Of a stretch of DNA of 64,000 nucleotides, positions 1-11,194 are shown in pieces (within the stretch, counting starts at the first letter, position 1; the number at the start of each line of letters is the position of its first letter). The notes under the pieces are model-generated. The model was not told the DNA's origin. It worked only from the letters and a program-made list of their open reading frames with translations, and did not search any database. A program made the translations under genes and the position numbers. The DNA comes from Austropuccinia psidii (Eukaryota > Basidiomycota > Pucciniomycetes > Pucciniales > Sphaerophragmiaceae): positions 42,556,082 to 42,620,081 of the forward strand of contig JALGQZ010000001.1 in assembly GCA_023105745.1 (NCBI GenBank), in the 5' to 3' direction.

Positions 1-3000
1 TGAAGTGAATTTAGGATCTCTATCACTGATGATATTTGTAAATATCCCAGTCCATGACACTACTCTATTCCATATCAGAAGAGCTGTATCCATGGCTGTA
101 TCATCTTTGTGACATGGTAAAAAGATTGGAGTTTTACTGAATCTGTCCACAATTACTAGGCAAGCATTATAGCTCCTGTCACCTCCTGGTGGTAGGCCAG
201 TTACCCAATCCATATGGACAATTTCCCAAGGTCTGTTTGGTTCTTGGATTTTCATTATATTTCCAAGTCTTTTGCCAGTGGATTTATTTGCCTTTTGGCA
301 TCTGTAACAGGTTTTGCAATATTCTGCAACATCTTTTTGCCACATTGGCCACCATATGCAGGTCTTTACTTTCTCTCTTGTTCTGTCCTCAGAAAGATGT
401 CCTGAAAAGGGACTATCATGGCATTCTTTCAGTACAAGATTGATTAATGACCTGTCTACAACTGTCATGACACATGTGTGCTTGGTTCTGTGGTAAATTA
501 TACCATCCAGTAGGTGAAATCTCCCTTCATTATAAGATTTTCTCCATACTTCATCCAAGGCATGTATTAGAGAGTTATCTTTACAGTCTTTGTTAAGTAA
601 TTGGCATAAGATGCTACAATTCTTATCTTGAGTGTAACTATTTCTGACTTCTTCAAAGAAGGTGGTGTTCAAGTCTGTAACACTTATTCCTTCTATTGGA
701 ATTTGTGGTGAAGCTTCTTCTGGAACATAAGCAGGATTATCAATGTTATTTGGTAATGGCCATCTGCTTAGTCCATCTGCATTCTTATGAATATTCCCAT
801 CCTTATGAACAATAGTCATATTGCCTCTGTATTCTTGTATGGCTATTTGCCATCTGAGCATGTGTCTGTTAGGTGTTTTCATGTTCAAAAGTGATTTCAC
901 AGCTGTACAATCTGTTATTACTTCAAAAACACATCCCTCTAAGAAATAGTTCAATTTCTTCAAGGCCCAGACAAGGCATAGACATTCCATTTGACTTGCT
1001 CCATATCTGGCTTCAGTTGGTTTGATTTGCCTGGATATGAAACATATTGGTCCTTCTACAGGTTTGTCATTTATGATCTGAACTTGGTGAAGTGCAGCAC
1101 CTAGTCCATCCCCTGATGCATCAATATACAGTTTGAAAGGCAATTTAAAGTCTGGCATCAGTAAGAGTGGAGCAGTGGTCAATGCTTCTCTTAGAGACTC
1201 AAAAGCTTTGACTCTGTCAACAGTCATCTCAAATACTGTGTCTTTGTCACACAACTTATAAAGTGGTCTTGCTATGGATGCAAAGTCTTTAATGTGTTGC
1301 CTGTAATATCCTGCAAAACCTAAGAATGACTGAATTTCCTTCTTATTCTGAGGCATGGGTTTTAACAATACTGCTGCAACTTTGTTTTTATCAATTCCAA
1401 GGGACAAACCAGATACAACATGTCCTAGTGCCTTAAGTTCTTTAAATCCAAAATGACATTTCTTCAAGGAGATTTTCATGTTTACTGATTGGATTTTTGT
1501 CAAAACTCTTGATAATCTGTACATGTGCTCCTCCCAAGTCTTTGAACAGATAATAATGTCATCAATGTAAATGATTAACCATCCCTCTGAGAGTTCTTCA
1601 GGGAAGATTTCATTCATCATTCTTTGGAAGTGTGAAGGTGCATTTTTGATACCAAAGGGCATCCTTAAGTATTCATACACTCCACAATGAACAATAATTC
1701 TCAAGTATTTTCTTGCTCTTGGTGTTACTACATTTTGATGGAATCCTTTAAGGGCATCCATAGTGGTTATATACACTGCTTGAGATATTTGAGTAAGGGC
1801 AATTTGGATTTTTGGTATTGGGTATCTGTCTGGAACAGTGTAAGTGTTCAGAGCTCTAAAGTCCCCAACCATTCTGGATTTTCCATTATGCCATGCCACT
1901 ATGACTGGTGTAGTTATTTCTACTTCCTCATTGTGGCCTACTTTTCTTATTACACCAAGGTCTAGAAGTTCTTTGATATGAATTTCTAGAGCTTCTCTTG
2001 ATTTTGGACTTGCTGGATAAGCAGGTCTTCTTAAGAGTGGTGGATAAGGTCTCTCAATGTTAAGAATGATGTCAACTTCATGACCAATAATTGCTCCCAG
2101 GGGTTCTTTGTCTGTAGCAAATGCTCCTCTGTGGTCATACAAAAGGGAAGAAAGTTCATTTTCTTGCTTATCAGTCAGATGAAGGCTTATTTCAGCCTCA
2201 TTTAACTGTTCAGACTTGAATTTCTCTAACTCTAAGTTGACTGGTGATACTTTGTTTACTGTAATTTGTCTTTTAAAGGGTAAAAAGGCAAATTTCTGGC
2301 GCTTATTGTCTCCAATTGTAAAGTATCTGTCTTTGTTATTATGTAAATCTATCCCATACATGATTAAATAGTCATTTCCTAATATAAAATGGGTACTAGA
2401 GCAATTTTCCATAACAACAAACTCAACTGTGATCCTTAAATTCCCATTTATGTGTGGGAATATGACATTGGTCTCAAAGATTCCTAATGCTTTCATTGGG
2501 TTACTTGCACTGTTGAATTTTATACCATCAATTGGTAACAATTGGTCTTCAAAATTTGGTACACAAGTGTTAAGAAAAGATTTTCCAACACAAGAGCAGA
2601 AGGCTCCTGGGTCAAGCAAAAGTTTGGTGGGTTTGTTATCAATCACCACTTCTGTTATACAGGAGTTACCAGCTGTATAACCTTTTCCTCTGTTTGGTTT
2701 TGTCTTCATAAGTTGTGCATCTTGAACTTTTGATAAATCAACTTGACCATTGCTCAATTGTGGTAAGTGGGAATAAGATTCCATGATGTCAAAAGTGGCA
2801 TTGATATTTTCTATATCTTTTGAAGATTCAGAGAATATGGATGACTTATCATCTGAATTGTCTTCAATTATGTCTTCTTTTTCAACATCTGGTTCTTTTT
2901 CAATGTCAATTTCATTGATTTTCCCCCTTTTTGGACATGTATTGGCTAAATGGGTGGTGCTTTGGCAAATATGGCATTTTCTGACTGTATCTGCAGATTT

Positions 3001-5034
3001 ATATTTAATATTACTAGAATTTTCTTTGGGGTTTTTGTCCACAGAATCTTTCCAAGGTGTATTAAACCTTGTTTTAAGATTCACCCTACTAGAACCAATT
3101 TTGGTTCTGGTGGTTACTTCTTCTAGTATATTGATAATATCCTCTGCTGAAGATTGTTCAGTAGTCCTGCTTTTGACAGCATGCTCTAAGTCACCTCCAC
3201 ATTGTCTCAGAATTTTTCTATGGATCATAAATTCTGACATGTCAGGATATAATGCTGTTAATCTGTCCTTTTGTTGGCAAAACCATGGTAAAGCTTTGTC
3301 TTTATCAGCATTAAATTTGGCAGATTCAAAGGCTGTTTCAACTTTAAACCTCCAAGCATCATTTGCCCATTTGTTGATGATTTGGGTTTTCCACCAAGTC
3401 CAACTCTGGTGTCCATGTGCTTGTCTTATTTTGATGTACCATCTGTGAGCTGATCTGGTAAACAAGGTGTTAAACCTGGCTGTTACCAATCTGTCTGGTA
3501 ATTCAAAATCCTCTTTGATCATGTCAATACCTCTAATGAATTCCATATGGTCATACTCTCCTTCACCACTGAAGTGAGGCCATTCTTTAAGTTTTGGAAC
3601 TTCTTTCAAGAGTGCTTGGCCCATTGATGGTTCCAAGTTATGAAAAGAAGTGGATAATTCATTTTTTAATTGTGAATTATCAGGATCCAATACTTGTGGA
3701 TTTGAAATTCTTGTTCCCTCATTTTGATTTAGAGGTGTAGACATTCTTGGTAAGGTGTTCAGTAATTGTTCAATGTCATTCATTTTACTGTTGCTACACC
3801 TTTGGGAATTTCTGTATTCATGTTGGAAGCTTTGTATTAAATTTATTAATTCAATTTTATACATGTCTTCTTTATGTGTAAGTTCTTGCCATAACTCTGT
3901 CTGTCTTGTATTATCAGCAGTGACTTGATTCAATTTCATTGATAATTTTGATACTTCTTCTTGTGAAGCATCAAAACACTTTTTCAAGGCAATGGTATAT
4001 GTCTTTACTTCAGTAAATGAATTTGAAATGTCATCAAGGACTTTCTTGTTATCTGTCTTGATAATATTTATGGCTTGTTTAATTCTTGTTTCAATTATGT
4101 CATCAATATTGAATTTAGAATATTTATCTGTTAATTCTTTAATAATGGCAGATTGTTCATTTATTTTATTGTTAGAAGAATTATCATTATTGGAATTTTT
4201 AATTGTTCTCAAACCTTTTTCAAAACACATAAGTGTTTCATTAATTTGGCACAGACTCAGGTTGTTTGTTTTAATGTTGTTACAAATGGTGTCATTTTTA
4301 TCAGAAAGATGTTTTTTCACGTCATTTATAGCATTATACAACTCTGGGATGGAATCAAATATGTCAGAAATCATTTCTGGAACCTTAATCTGGCTTCCTC
4401 CTTCTTCTGTAATTCCATCATGGTTCTGGCCATCTGAAATACATTTTCCATGGCATCCTGCTGAATCTCTGGGATTCTGTAGCCCTGGCTGTAAGGTTTT
4501 GGGGCTGGTGCCTTCCCTTTGCCCTTGTTTGGAGTTTGTGGCTGCTTTTTCACGTTGGAATTGCTGCTGCTGGCCACTGGGGCTGTTTTTGGCACTGGTT
4601 TGGCTGGTGGAGGGTTGTTTTTCCTCCATTCTAGTGTCAAAAGCATCATGTTTTTCTTCTCCATCAATGGATGCCATCCATTGAGCAATTTGCAAGTGTT
4701 GGGATGGCCCAAGAATTTTCTTACAGTTAGGTATGAATTCATGCAGTTTCTCCACAGATCTGCAAGGATATGGTATTCTTTGTACTGAAGTGCATTGTTG
4801 TAAGCCTTCTGGCTGGCTTTGTAAATGTCCACTGAGGCTTCTTGTGGCGGTGTCAGCTCTTTTTGAAGGTAAAATAGTGTCATCAGCTTCAGAATTGGAC
4901 AATTTATTGTTGTGGAAGTCTTTTACTGACCCTTGTCCTTCTGTATCTGATTGGCTTCTGCCATAATCACGTCTATGACCTTTTTGGGAGCTGCTTGAGG
5001 GGTTGTAGCTGGCTCCTGACCTGGTTGAAGGCAT
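1..5034 (-). CDS. gag-pol: Gag-Pol polyprotein of element 1 (partial, open frame)
   Basis: A single frame runs from the ATG at 5034-5032 to the window edge (1678 codons seen). From the N-terminus: an S/Q/R-rich region; a long coiled region; a capsid-like domain with [16 protein letters not shown] near residue 480; a CX2CX4HX4C zinc knuckle near residue 686; an aspartic-protease motif at residue 808 reading DPGAFCSC; reverse transcriptase with YIDD at residues 1156-1159 (bases 1569-1558); RNase H; then integrase with the HHCC zinc finger and the first two DDE aspartates (residues 1609 and 1671). The third acidic residue lies outside. The start is chosen because the N-terminus M-x-x-TR-x-G-(A/S)-x-Y recurs in elements 4 and 6. 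No frameshift is needed between Gag and Pol. The start codon lies inside an intron of the overlapping ORF2, so translation needs unspliced RNA. The protease DPG in place of DTG/DSG is odd. Confidence 0.93.
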   Translation of the reverse strand, partial: MPSTRSGASYNPSSSSQKGHRRDYGRSQSDTEGQGSVKDFHNNKLSNSEADDTILPSKRADTATRSLSGHLQSQPEGLQQCTSVQRIPYPCRSVEKLHEFIPNCKKILGPSQHLQIAQWMASIDGEEKHDAFDTRMEEKQPSTSQTSAKNSPSGQQQQFQREKAATNSKQGQREGTSPKTLQPGLQNPRDSAGCHGKCISDGQNHDGITEEGGSQIKVPEMISDIFDSIPELYNAINDVKKHLSDKNDTICNNIKTNNLSLCQINETLMCFEKGLRTIKNSNNDNSSNNKINEQSAIIKELTDKYSKFNIDDIIETRIKQAINIIKTDNKKVLDDISNSFTEVKTYTIALKKCFDASQEEVSKLSMKLNQVTADNTRQTELWQELTHKEDMYKIELINLIQSFQHEYRNSQRCSNSKMNDIEQLLNTLPRMSTPLNQNEGTRISNPQVLDPDNSQLKNELSTSFHNLEPSMGQALLKEVPKLKEWPHFSGEGEYDHMEFIRGIDMIKEDFELPDRLVTARFNTLFTRSAHRWYIKIRQAHGHQSWTWWKTQIINKWANDAWRFKVETAFESAKFNADKDKALPWFCQQKDRLTALYPDMSEFMIHRKILRQCGGDLEHAVKSRTTEQSSAEDIINILEEVTTRTKIGSSRVNLKTRFNTPWKDSVDKNPKENSSNIKYKSADTVRKCHICQSTTHLANTCPKRGKINEIDIEKEPDVEKEDIIEDNSDDKSSIFSESSKDIENINATFDIMESYSHLPQLSNGQVDLSKVQDAQLMKTKPNRGKGYTAGNSCITEVVIDNKPTKLLLDPGAFCSCVGKSFLNTCVPNFEDQLLPIDGIKFNSASNPMKALGIFETNVIFPHINGNLRITVEFVVMENCSSTHFILGNDYLIMYGIDLHNNKDRYFTIGDNKRQKFAFLPFKRQITVNKVSPVNLELEKFKSEQLNEAEISLHLTDKQENELSSLLYDHRGAFATDKEPLGAIIGHEVDIILNIERPYPPLLRRPAYPASPKSREALEIHIKELLDLGVIRKVGHNEEVEITTPVIVAWHNGKSRMVGDFRALNTYTVPDRYPIPKIQIALTQISQAVYITTMDALKGFHQNVVTPRARKYLRIIVHCGVYEYLRMPFGIKNAPSHFQRMMNEIFPEELSEGWLIIYIDDIIICSKTWEEHMYRLSRVLTKIQSVNMKISLKKCHFGFKELKALGHVVSGLSLGIDKNKVAAVLLKPMPQNKKEIQSFLGFAGYYRQHIKDFASIARPLYKLCDKDTVFEMTVDRVKAFESLREALTTAPLLLMPDFKLPFKLYIDASGDGLGAALHQVQIINDKPVEGPICFISRQIKPTEARYGASQMECLCLVWALKKLNYFLEGCVFEVITDCTAVKSLLNMKTPNRHMLRWQIAIQEYRGNMTIVHKDGNIHKNADGLSRWPLPNNIDNPAYVPEEASPQIPIEGISVTDLNTTFFEEVRNSYTQDKNCSILCQLLNKDCKDNSLIHALDEVWRKSYNEGRFHLLDGIIYHRTKHTCVMTVVDRSLINLVLKECHDSPFSGHLSEDRTREKVKTCIWWPMWQKDVAEYCKTCYRCQKANKSTGKRLGNIMKIQEPNRPWEIVHMDWVTGLPPGGDRSYNACLVIVDRFSKTPIFLPCHKDDTAMDTALLIWNRVVSWTGIFTNIISDRDPKFTS

Positions 5035-5282
5035 AATTATGGTTAAAAAAGGCTTAAAATAGTATTTTTACGTCAAAAACTTACTATTGGCCAAATTTTT
5101 GGCTTTCTGAAGTGTATTACTTATATCCAAGTTAATTAATTCAGAAGATATTGGTTCAGGTTGATTATTTTGAGTCACAATAACAGTACTATTATGATCA
5201 GAATTAACAGTACTGGCAGGGATAATGCTGGTTACTGTTGAGGCTGTTTCAATGTTTTCTTGTCTTACCACGTTGTCAGACA
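4371..5282 (-). CDS. ORF2 of element 1: spliced protein overlapping gag in another frame
   Basis: Proposed exons are 5282-5085, 5020-4931 and 4858-4371 (stop included). Introns are 5084-5021 (64 nt, GTAAGT..ACCAG) and 4930-4859 (72 nt, GTCAGT..AAAAAG), both phase 1. The exon sum plus one base from a leader exon is 777 nt, an exact multiple of three (258 residues). Exon 1 follows a clear acceptor (TTTTAG at 5288-5283) and its first codon would be completed by an upstream exon as N|TG. Exon 3 lies in a different frame from Gag-Pol and encodes a Trp-containing helical part, a Lys/Gly/Pro-rich linker and a C-terminal helix ([19 protein letters not shown], then MARTMMEL). The same C-terminal pattern recurs in elements 4, 5 and 6. 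I recognise no domain of known function. Splicing is inferred from sequence only. Confidence 0.68.
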
Positions 5283-5488
5283 CTAAAATTAATGAAAAAG
5301 CCAATTAATTAAGTAAAAAAAAGGTTATTTCAAAAAAGAAATAAAAATATAAGCCTCACTTATAATATGAAAAAAATTATTTTTTAAGGATTTTTTTGGA
5401 TTATAAGTATTTTTTATATGTTTTTAAATTTTTCAATATAAGAAAAAAGATTTAAAAAGAGTAAAAAAATATGTCACAGGTAAAATAT

Positions 5489-5506
5489 CACGGCTGGGCC
5501 CCCAAA
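5489..5506 (-). promoter_or_regulatory. Primer-binding site, element 1
   Basis: Directly inside the 5' LTR, the minus strand reads TTTGGGGGCCCAGCCGTG. The same place in elements 4, 5 and 6 fits TTTGGGGNCNNGGCCGTG apart from one base, although the LTRs differ, which supports a shared tRNA primer. The tRNA cannot be assigned from this window, and the usual initiator-Met site is not seen. Confidence 0.65.
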
Positions 5507-7334
5507 TGTAAGGTGTGGATATGAAACTTTGATTAAAAATCAAGTACTTTTCCTGTCCTCAAAATTTGTATAAGGTAAAATTCAGTTAAAAATAGTATGA
5601 AATACTATTTTTAAGAGAAAACACGCCAATTTTATTGTCTATAACTTTATTAGTATAAAACAATAATATTATAAAAATTTATTGTTTTACCAACAATAAA
5701 AATTTATCCAAAAAATACTCTACAAGAGATATTTTAAGGCTACAAAAGAAATTTCTTCAAGAGCAATTTCAATTGGAATTAATTGAGCAAAGAACTGCAA
5801 GCAATTAATTAAAGAACAAAGTCTTTAAAAAGAATATTAAAGAGAAAACACGCCCAAAAGTGACCAGAGTGAATTTGGAAACAAAGTGACAAAGTTTACA
5901 GTGATGAAAGATGCTTTAATTCACTTTTGGGGTGGTTCAGGGGTAAAAATGATTATAAGAGTTACAAACAATGATTATAATGATTTTTTCACGTGGTTAA
6001 AAGGATTAAAATGATTTAAAAGTGGTGGTTGGAATCTTTGATTGATTGGTTTAACAGTTTTAAACTAATTAATAAAAGGAAAAGATTCTAACATGAAGAG
6101 AAAAGTGGGGCAAAGAAGACATTCTTTTATAGCCATCAATTCTCTTGCTCCAAAAGTAAAATTTACTCTTGTCAGTCGTGAAAAACAGTCTGACAACAGA
6201 AAAGCCAATTATGGCATCATTGAACCCTGGTTTAGACCAAAAAAGGCTGGTTTAAGCCATTTTTAGCCATTTTAGACCCTTAAATCAGCCATTACTATAG
6301 CAATACCAGGCCTAGAGCCTTCAAAACACGTCAGAATGTGTGTCAGAGGCGTAGAAACCAGTTAAAACTGTTTTTATTATGATTGTTTTATCTTAAGGGT
6401 AGTTTTACCCTCTTGGCAACAGCTAAAACTACCCCAGTTGGTATCAAAACCTCATCATCAATTGAGTCCACAGACCCTGTAACTCAATTCCAGGCCAAAA
6501 GTGATGAACTTTTGCGTGAATTTTGACATCCCACGCCTGTCAGCAAGGATTTTGGGGGTCTAGCTCCCCCTTAGAGCTGGAGTTCCTTTTCCCCCCCAAA
6601 TTTAATCTTTCCAATTTATTTTTCTTTTAATTCCTCATCATGTATTATACTTATAATTTACATATGTAATTCAATTCAATTGTACAGTACAATAAAGTAA
6701 TAATTGACACCTCATATGTAAATCAAAGTTCACTTATGTAATACACGCGCACATTTTGACATTTCAATTGAATTCAATTGAAAATACTTTAATTCCTCAT
6801 AACTTCTAAACTAAACACAACACCTCAATTTTAACACAAAAATTGATGGTTAACACCACATGTGGTGTGAATTAAATTAAGGTTTTGAGGATTTTCAACT
6901 TTTGTATTGAAAATACTAAAAACTTAATTTAAGCTTATTTAGAGTTGAGTTACAAAAATTTCACTCAGAGGTGACCCCACCTGATTTTTTATGAGGAATC
7001 CAATGGTGAAATAAAATTTATATGTTTATTTATTGGATAAAAAGTTATAATAAATTTTATTTAACTTTTTTCCAAATTTATTTATTTTTTCACAATTTTG
7101 TTAAAATTTCATTTTTACTTAAATTTTTCAAGTATAAATGTAATTTTATATTTACAAAATTTAAAGTAATTTTATTTTTAAATTATAATTAATTTTTTAT
7201 TTTTAATATAATTTTATATTTATATTTTTTATTTTTATTTTAATAATATAAATAAATTTATTTTATTTATATTAATATGTTATTTTTTATATTTGTGGTC
7301 TTTTGGGTATATGAAATTACCTCTAAGGCTCACA
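5507..7334 (-). repeat. 5' LTR of element 1 (1828 bp)
   Basis: On the minus strand it starts TGTGAGCCTTAGAGG at 7334 and ends CCACACCTTACA at 5507, immediately followed by the primer-binding site. It matches the solo LTR at 7508-9332 over its full length in reverse orientation, which fixes both ends. It is strongly AT-rich at the outer end. A TATA box lies about 1.2 kb into the LTR. Confidence 0.93.
6124..6132 (-). promoter_or_regulatory. TATA box in element 1 LTR
   Basis: Minus strand CTATAAAAG inside a conserved GGC-context. The matching place in the solo LTR (8708-8716) reads CTATAAACG. A start about 30 bases downstream would give a transcript beginning near 6095. Inferred from position and consensus. 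Confidence 0.55.
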
Positions 7335-7507
7335 AGCTTGGTGAGTAAATTACTGAAAATTTTAGATTTAGAGGCAGTAAAATTTCTTATTAAGTGGCTC
7401 AGACTCATAGAATATTAAATTTTAATGATTTTATCTTAATATTAAGCTATAGAGCTCATAGAGCATGATAGACATTTGACTTATTTATCATGTATAGTTT
7501 GGCTAAC
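7335..7507. other. Spacer between head-to-head LTRs
   Basis: 173 bases of AT-rich DNA separate the outer ends of two oppositely oriented LTRs. The left end has AGCTT next to element 1 and the right end has CTAAC, the target duplicate of the solo LTR. No coding or structural signal is seen. Confidence 0.7.
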
Positions 7508-9332
7508 TGTGAGCCTTAGAGGTATTTCATATACCCAAAAGACCACAAAAGATAAATTAAGATACAAATATAAATAAAATAAATTTATTTATATTATGAA
7601 AATGAAAATTGAAATATAAATACGACTTTATATTTAAAAATCAAAATTTAATTATAAATTCAAAATAAAATTACAATAAAATTTAAAATTATGAAATTAT
7701 ATTTTTACTGGTAAAAATTAAGTAAAAATGAATGTTTAATAAAAATTGTGAAATTAAAATATTTTTGGTAAAAAGTTACATAAAATATATTATAACTTTT
7801 TATCCAATAAATAAACATAAAAGAAATTATCACATCATTGGATTCCTCATAAAAAATAAAGTGGGGTCACCTCTGGATGAAATTTCTGTAACTCAACTCT
7901 AAATAAGCTTTAATTAAGTTTTTAGTATTTTCAATATAAAAATTGAAAAACCTCAAAAATTTAATTTAATTCACACCAAATGTGGTGTTAACCATCAATT
8001 TTTGTGTTAAAATTGAGGTGTTGTGTTTAGTTTAGAAGTTATGAGGAATTGAAGTATTTTCAATTGAATTCAATTGAAATGTCAAAATGTGGGCGTGTAT
8101 TACATAAGTGAACTTTGATTTACATGTGAGGTATCAATTATTACTGTATTGTACTTTACAATTCAATTGAATTACATATGTAAACTACAAGTATAATACA
8201 TGATGAAGAATTAAAGGAAAAAATAAATTGGAAAGATTAAAATTGGGGGGAAAGGAACTCTAGCTCTCAGGGGGAGCCAGACCCCCAAATTCCTTGCTGA
8301 CAGGCGTGAGATGTCAAAATCCACACAAAATTTCATTACTTTTGGCCTGGAATTGAGTCACAGGGTCTGTGACTCAATTGATGATGAGGTTTTGATACCA
8401 ACCAGGGTGGTTCTAACTGCTTCCAAGAGGGTAAAACTACCCTTAAGTTAAAACAATGTTAGTAAAAACAGTTTTCACTGGTTTTTACGCCTCCTACACA
8501 CATTCTGACGTGTTTTGAAGGCTCCAGAACAGGTATTGCTATAGTAAGGGCTCATTTAAGGGTCTAAAATGGCTAAAAATGGCTTAAACCAGCCCCTTTT
8601 TGGTCTAACCCAGGGTTCAATGATGCCATAATTGGCTTTTCTGTTGTCAGACTGTTTTTCACGACTGACAAGAGTAAATTTTACTTTTGGAGTAAGAAAA
8701 TTGATGGCTATAAACGAATGTCTTCTTTTCCCCACTTTTCTCTTCATGTTAGAATCTTTTCCTTTTATAATTAGTTTAAACACTGTTAAACCAATCAATA
8801 AAAGATTCCAACCACCTTTTTTAAATAATTTTGAACCTTTTAACCACGTGAAAAATCATTATAATATTTTTTTGTAACTCTTATAATCATTTTTACCCCT
8901 GAACCACCCCAAAAGTGAATTAAAGCATCTTTCATCACTGTTAACTTTGTCACTTTGTTTCCAAATTCACTCTGGTAACTTTTGGGCATGTATTCTCTTT
9001 AATATTCTTTTTAAAGACTTTTTTCTTTAATTAATTGCTTGCAGTTCATTGCTCAATTAATTCCAATTGAAATTGCTCTTGAAGAAATTTCTTTTTTAGC
9101 CTTGAAGTATCTCTTGTAGAGTATTCTTTGGATACATTGTTACTGTTGGTAAAACAATAAGTCTTTATAATATGATTGTTTTATACTAATAGAGTTGTAA
9201 GCAATGAAATTGGTGTGTTTTCTGCTAAAAATAATATTTCTTACTATTTTTAATTGATTTTTACCTTATACAAATTTTGAGAAGAGGAAAAGTACTTGAT
9301 TTTTGATCAAAGTTTCATATCCACACCTTACA
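7508..9332 (+). repeat. Solo LTR, element 1 family (1825 bp)
   Basis: Starts TGTGAGCCTTAGAGG and ends CCACACCTTACA. It is flanked by a perfect 5-bp duplication CTAAC (7503-7507 and 9333-9337), so this is a solo LTR left by LTR-LTR recombination rather than a truncated element. It is roughly 85-95% similar to the 5' LTR of element 1 by eye, lower in the AT-rich outer part. Open frames of about 80 codons inside it are LTR sequence, not genes. Confidence 0.93.
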
Positions 9333-9337
9333 CTAAC

Positions 9338-11194
9338 CTACTTTCCTCATATGAGGCCCCTAAAGAAAATGGAAATGGAATGAGAAGAAAATTAGAGCTT
9401 TTTCCGGCTGAATTTTGCACCAAGCAATTTGCAAAGGAATAGTAAATAAATAAAACTCAATCATTTTTCCTTGTGTTGATGAATTTCAAGCCAACATTAT
9501 TCTAATTAGTTATTATTGTAGACTTATTTACTTTTTTCAGAAAGAAATTATGAATTATGAGTTCAAATTTAAACATTCAAATAATAATACAAAAATCATG
9601 ATGCCATTTTCAAATTTCAAGGACAATCTTTGTTTTTATTGAGAAAAATACAGCATTAATTTTGATTACGTTTTTCTAAAAGCATGATTCTTGTCTGCCT
9701 CAAAGGGATTTGTCCTCTTTATTGAGGCCCAAGCCCTTGATAATTACTCTTTTTCAAAAATTAATAGCTATAATAACTCAACAAATCAAACTTACAACAA
9801 AAAAGGAAAATAATCAGAAGGAATTAATAAAAAACAGAAATACTATGAATTAATAAAGGGAAATAACCAATAAGCTACTCCAAAAAGGTAAAATAATAGT
9901 TGTATTAAAATAGTATTCAAGTAAAACTGCCAAACAAAGACATCATAAGATGAAATTAATAGTAAAAAAGCACCACAAATAACTCCAAAGAGAATTAGGG
10001 TGAATTTCATTTTTACAGCTAAATAAGAATTCTATATCTCTACCCTTACAGACAAAATGGATATTTAAAGTTGGTTACCAATGGTTCTTTGTAATATTTT
10101 TTTCAGTTTATTATTCTAGATTAGGAACAAAGATCCCTTTTATTTTCCAAATTTGTCAATGAAAGCCATTAAAAAGGCCTTTTTATGACCAAAAAAGTTG
10201 GAAAAGTCAGTTTTTGGACCCCCAGAGTGCAAAAAATATTTGTCATGGGGTAAATCTTAAGTTATACATATACTCTTACATTAATTATGCAAAAAAAATA
10301 GATTCTAACCCATTCTCATGGCAAATAAAACAGCTCAAACTTTTCCTGATGGCCAACAACTTTGAAGCTTTCAACCTTTTCAATTAGTGAAACTTCCAAA
10401 AAATTGGTTTCAATTTTGAAGGAACTTGATATTCCACTTGGGATTGCCAATTTTCTCATGTAAAAAATGGGGGTTTTAAATCCCAATTTACTATCAGAAT
10501 TTGTTTTGATCTTCTACAAATTTGGTGTTTCAAGGCCAGAGTGGCCTAAAATAACAAAATAAATACATTGATCTTTTTAGGATCTATAGGCTCCAAAATT
10601 CTATTGAAAAAATAAAAACTTCCATTTTGGAATTAATTTATCCCTTAAAAAATTCAAATAAAAATTGAATTAGAGGCATGAAGGGGCCCCTGGTATGGGC
10701 TTAGTAAGCCCTTATCTAAGCATAAGATTTAGTATGGCTTTAAGGATTATTTTCTTGGATTACTTGAGAAGTATCAAGTTAAGCATAAATAAATAAATTC
10801 ATGACTCAAAATAATGCATTTAATTTCTCAAAAATAAAATACAATATTGAATTGAAGTGTGTTACTCAAATTTATATCTGTCTCTCTCTGAAAATATTGG
10901 AATCCATAAATAAAAATTAATTATGTTATTTTTGAAATATATTCAATTAAAATATTTCTGCCAATTTGGACTGATCTTCTTCTCCTGGTAATTTGAATAC
11001 TATCCTGTGGGAAAATGAATCTATAACCAATTCACTCAAGGATGATGTTTGAAAATTACATGAGAAATCTTACACTGACCATTTTTTGGTAGTTGGGAGG
11101 ACATAAGATACTTTTCTGAATTCTCTTTTTATTTTACACCATTGGTTCTTGAAAATTACTTTAAACTTAAAATGACCTTTTAAGAATATCATCT
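9338..11194. other. Gene-free AT-rich stretch
   Basis: No open frame, tRNA-like or LTR structure is apparent. Short inverted repeats occur, such as GGGCTTAGTAAGCCC near 10708, but no element boundaries could be drawn. Probably decayed repeat DNA. Confidence 0.6.

Larger units (their letters stand above)
1..7334 (-). mobile_element. Element 1: Ty3/Gypsy chromovirus-type LTR retrotransposon, 3' part outside window
   Basis: The element reads right to left: 5' LTR (5507-7334), primer-binding site (5506-5489), leader with spliced small exons, then gag-pol, which is still open at base 1. The 3' end of integrase, the chromodomain region and the 3' LTR are not in the window. The base pairs next to the outer LTR end are AGCTT (7335-7339), the presumed target-site duplicate whose partner is off the edge. 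The gag-pol frame has no stop over 5034 bases and the overlapping ORF2 is also intact, so this is the best-preserved coding copy here. Related copies are elements 4, 5 and 6, which share architecture but have different LTR sequences. Confidence 0.93.

Noticed and set aside
2783..3448. 221-codon open frame on the plus strand
   Set aside because: It is the antisense shadow of the unbroken Gag-Pol frame of element 1 and has no family resemblance of its own.
3992..4684. 230-codon open frame on the plus strand
   Set aside because: Antisense to both Gag and ORF2 of element 1. Its hydrophobic look comes from the complement of acidic and lysine-rich codons.
6092..6100. Leader donor creating ATG in element 1, as proposed for element 4
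   Set aside because: A candidate exon end in A before GTGAAT exists further into the LTR, but the donor is weak and there is no second family copy with an intact leader to support it. Left unassigned.
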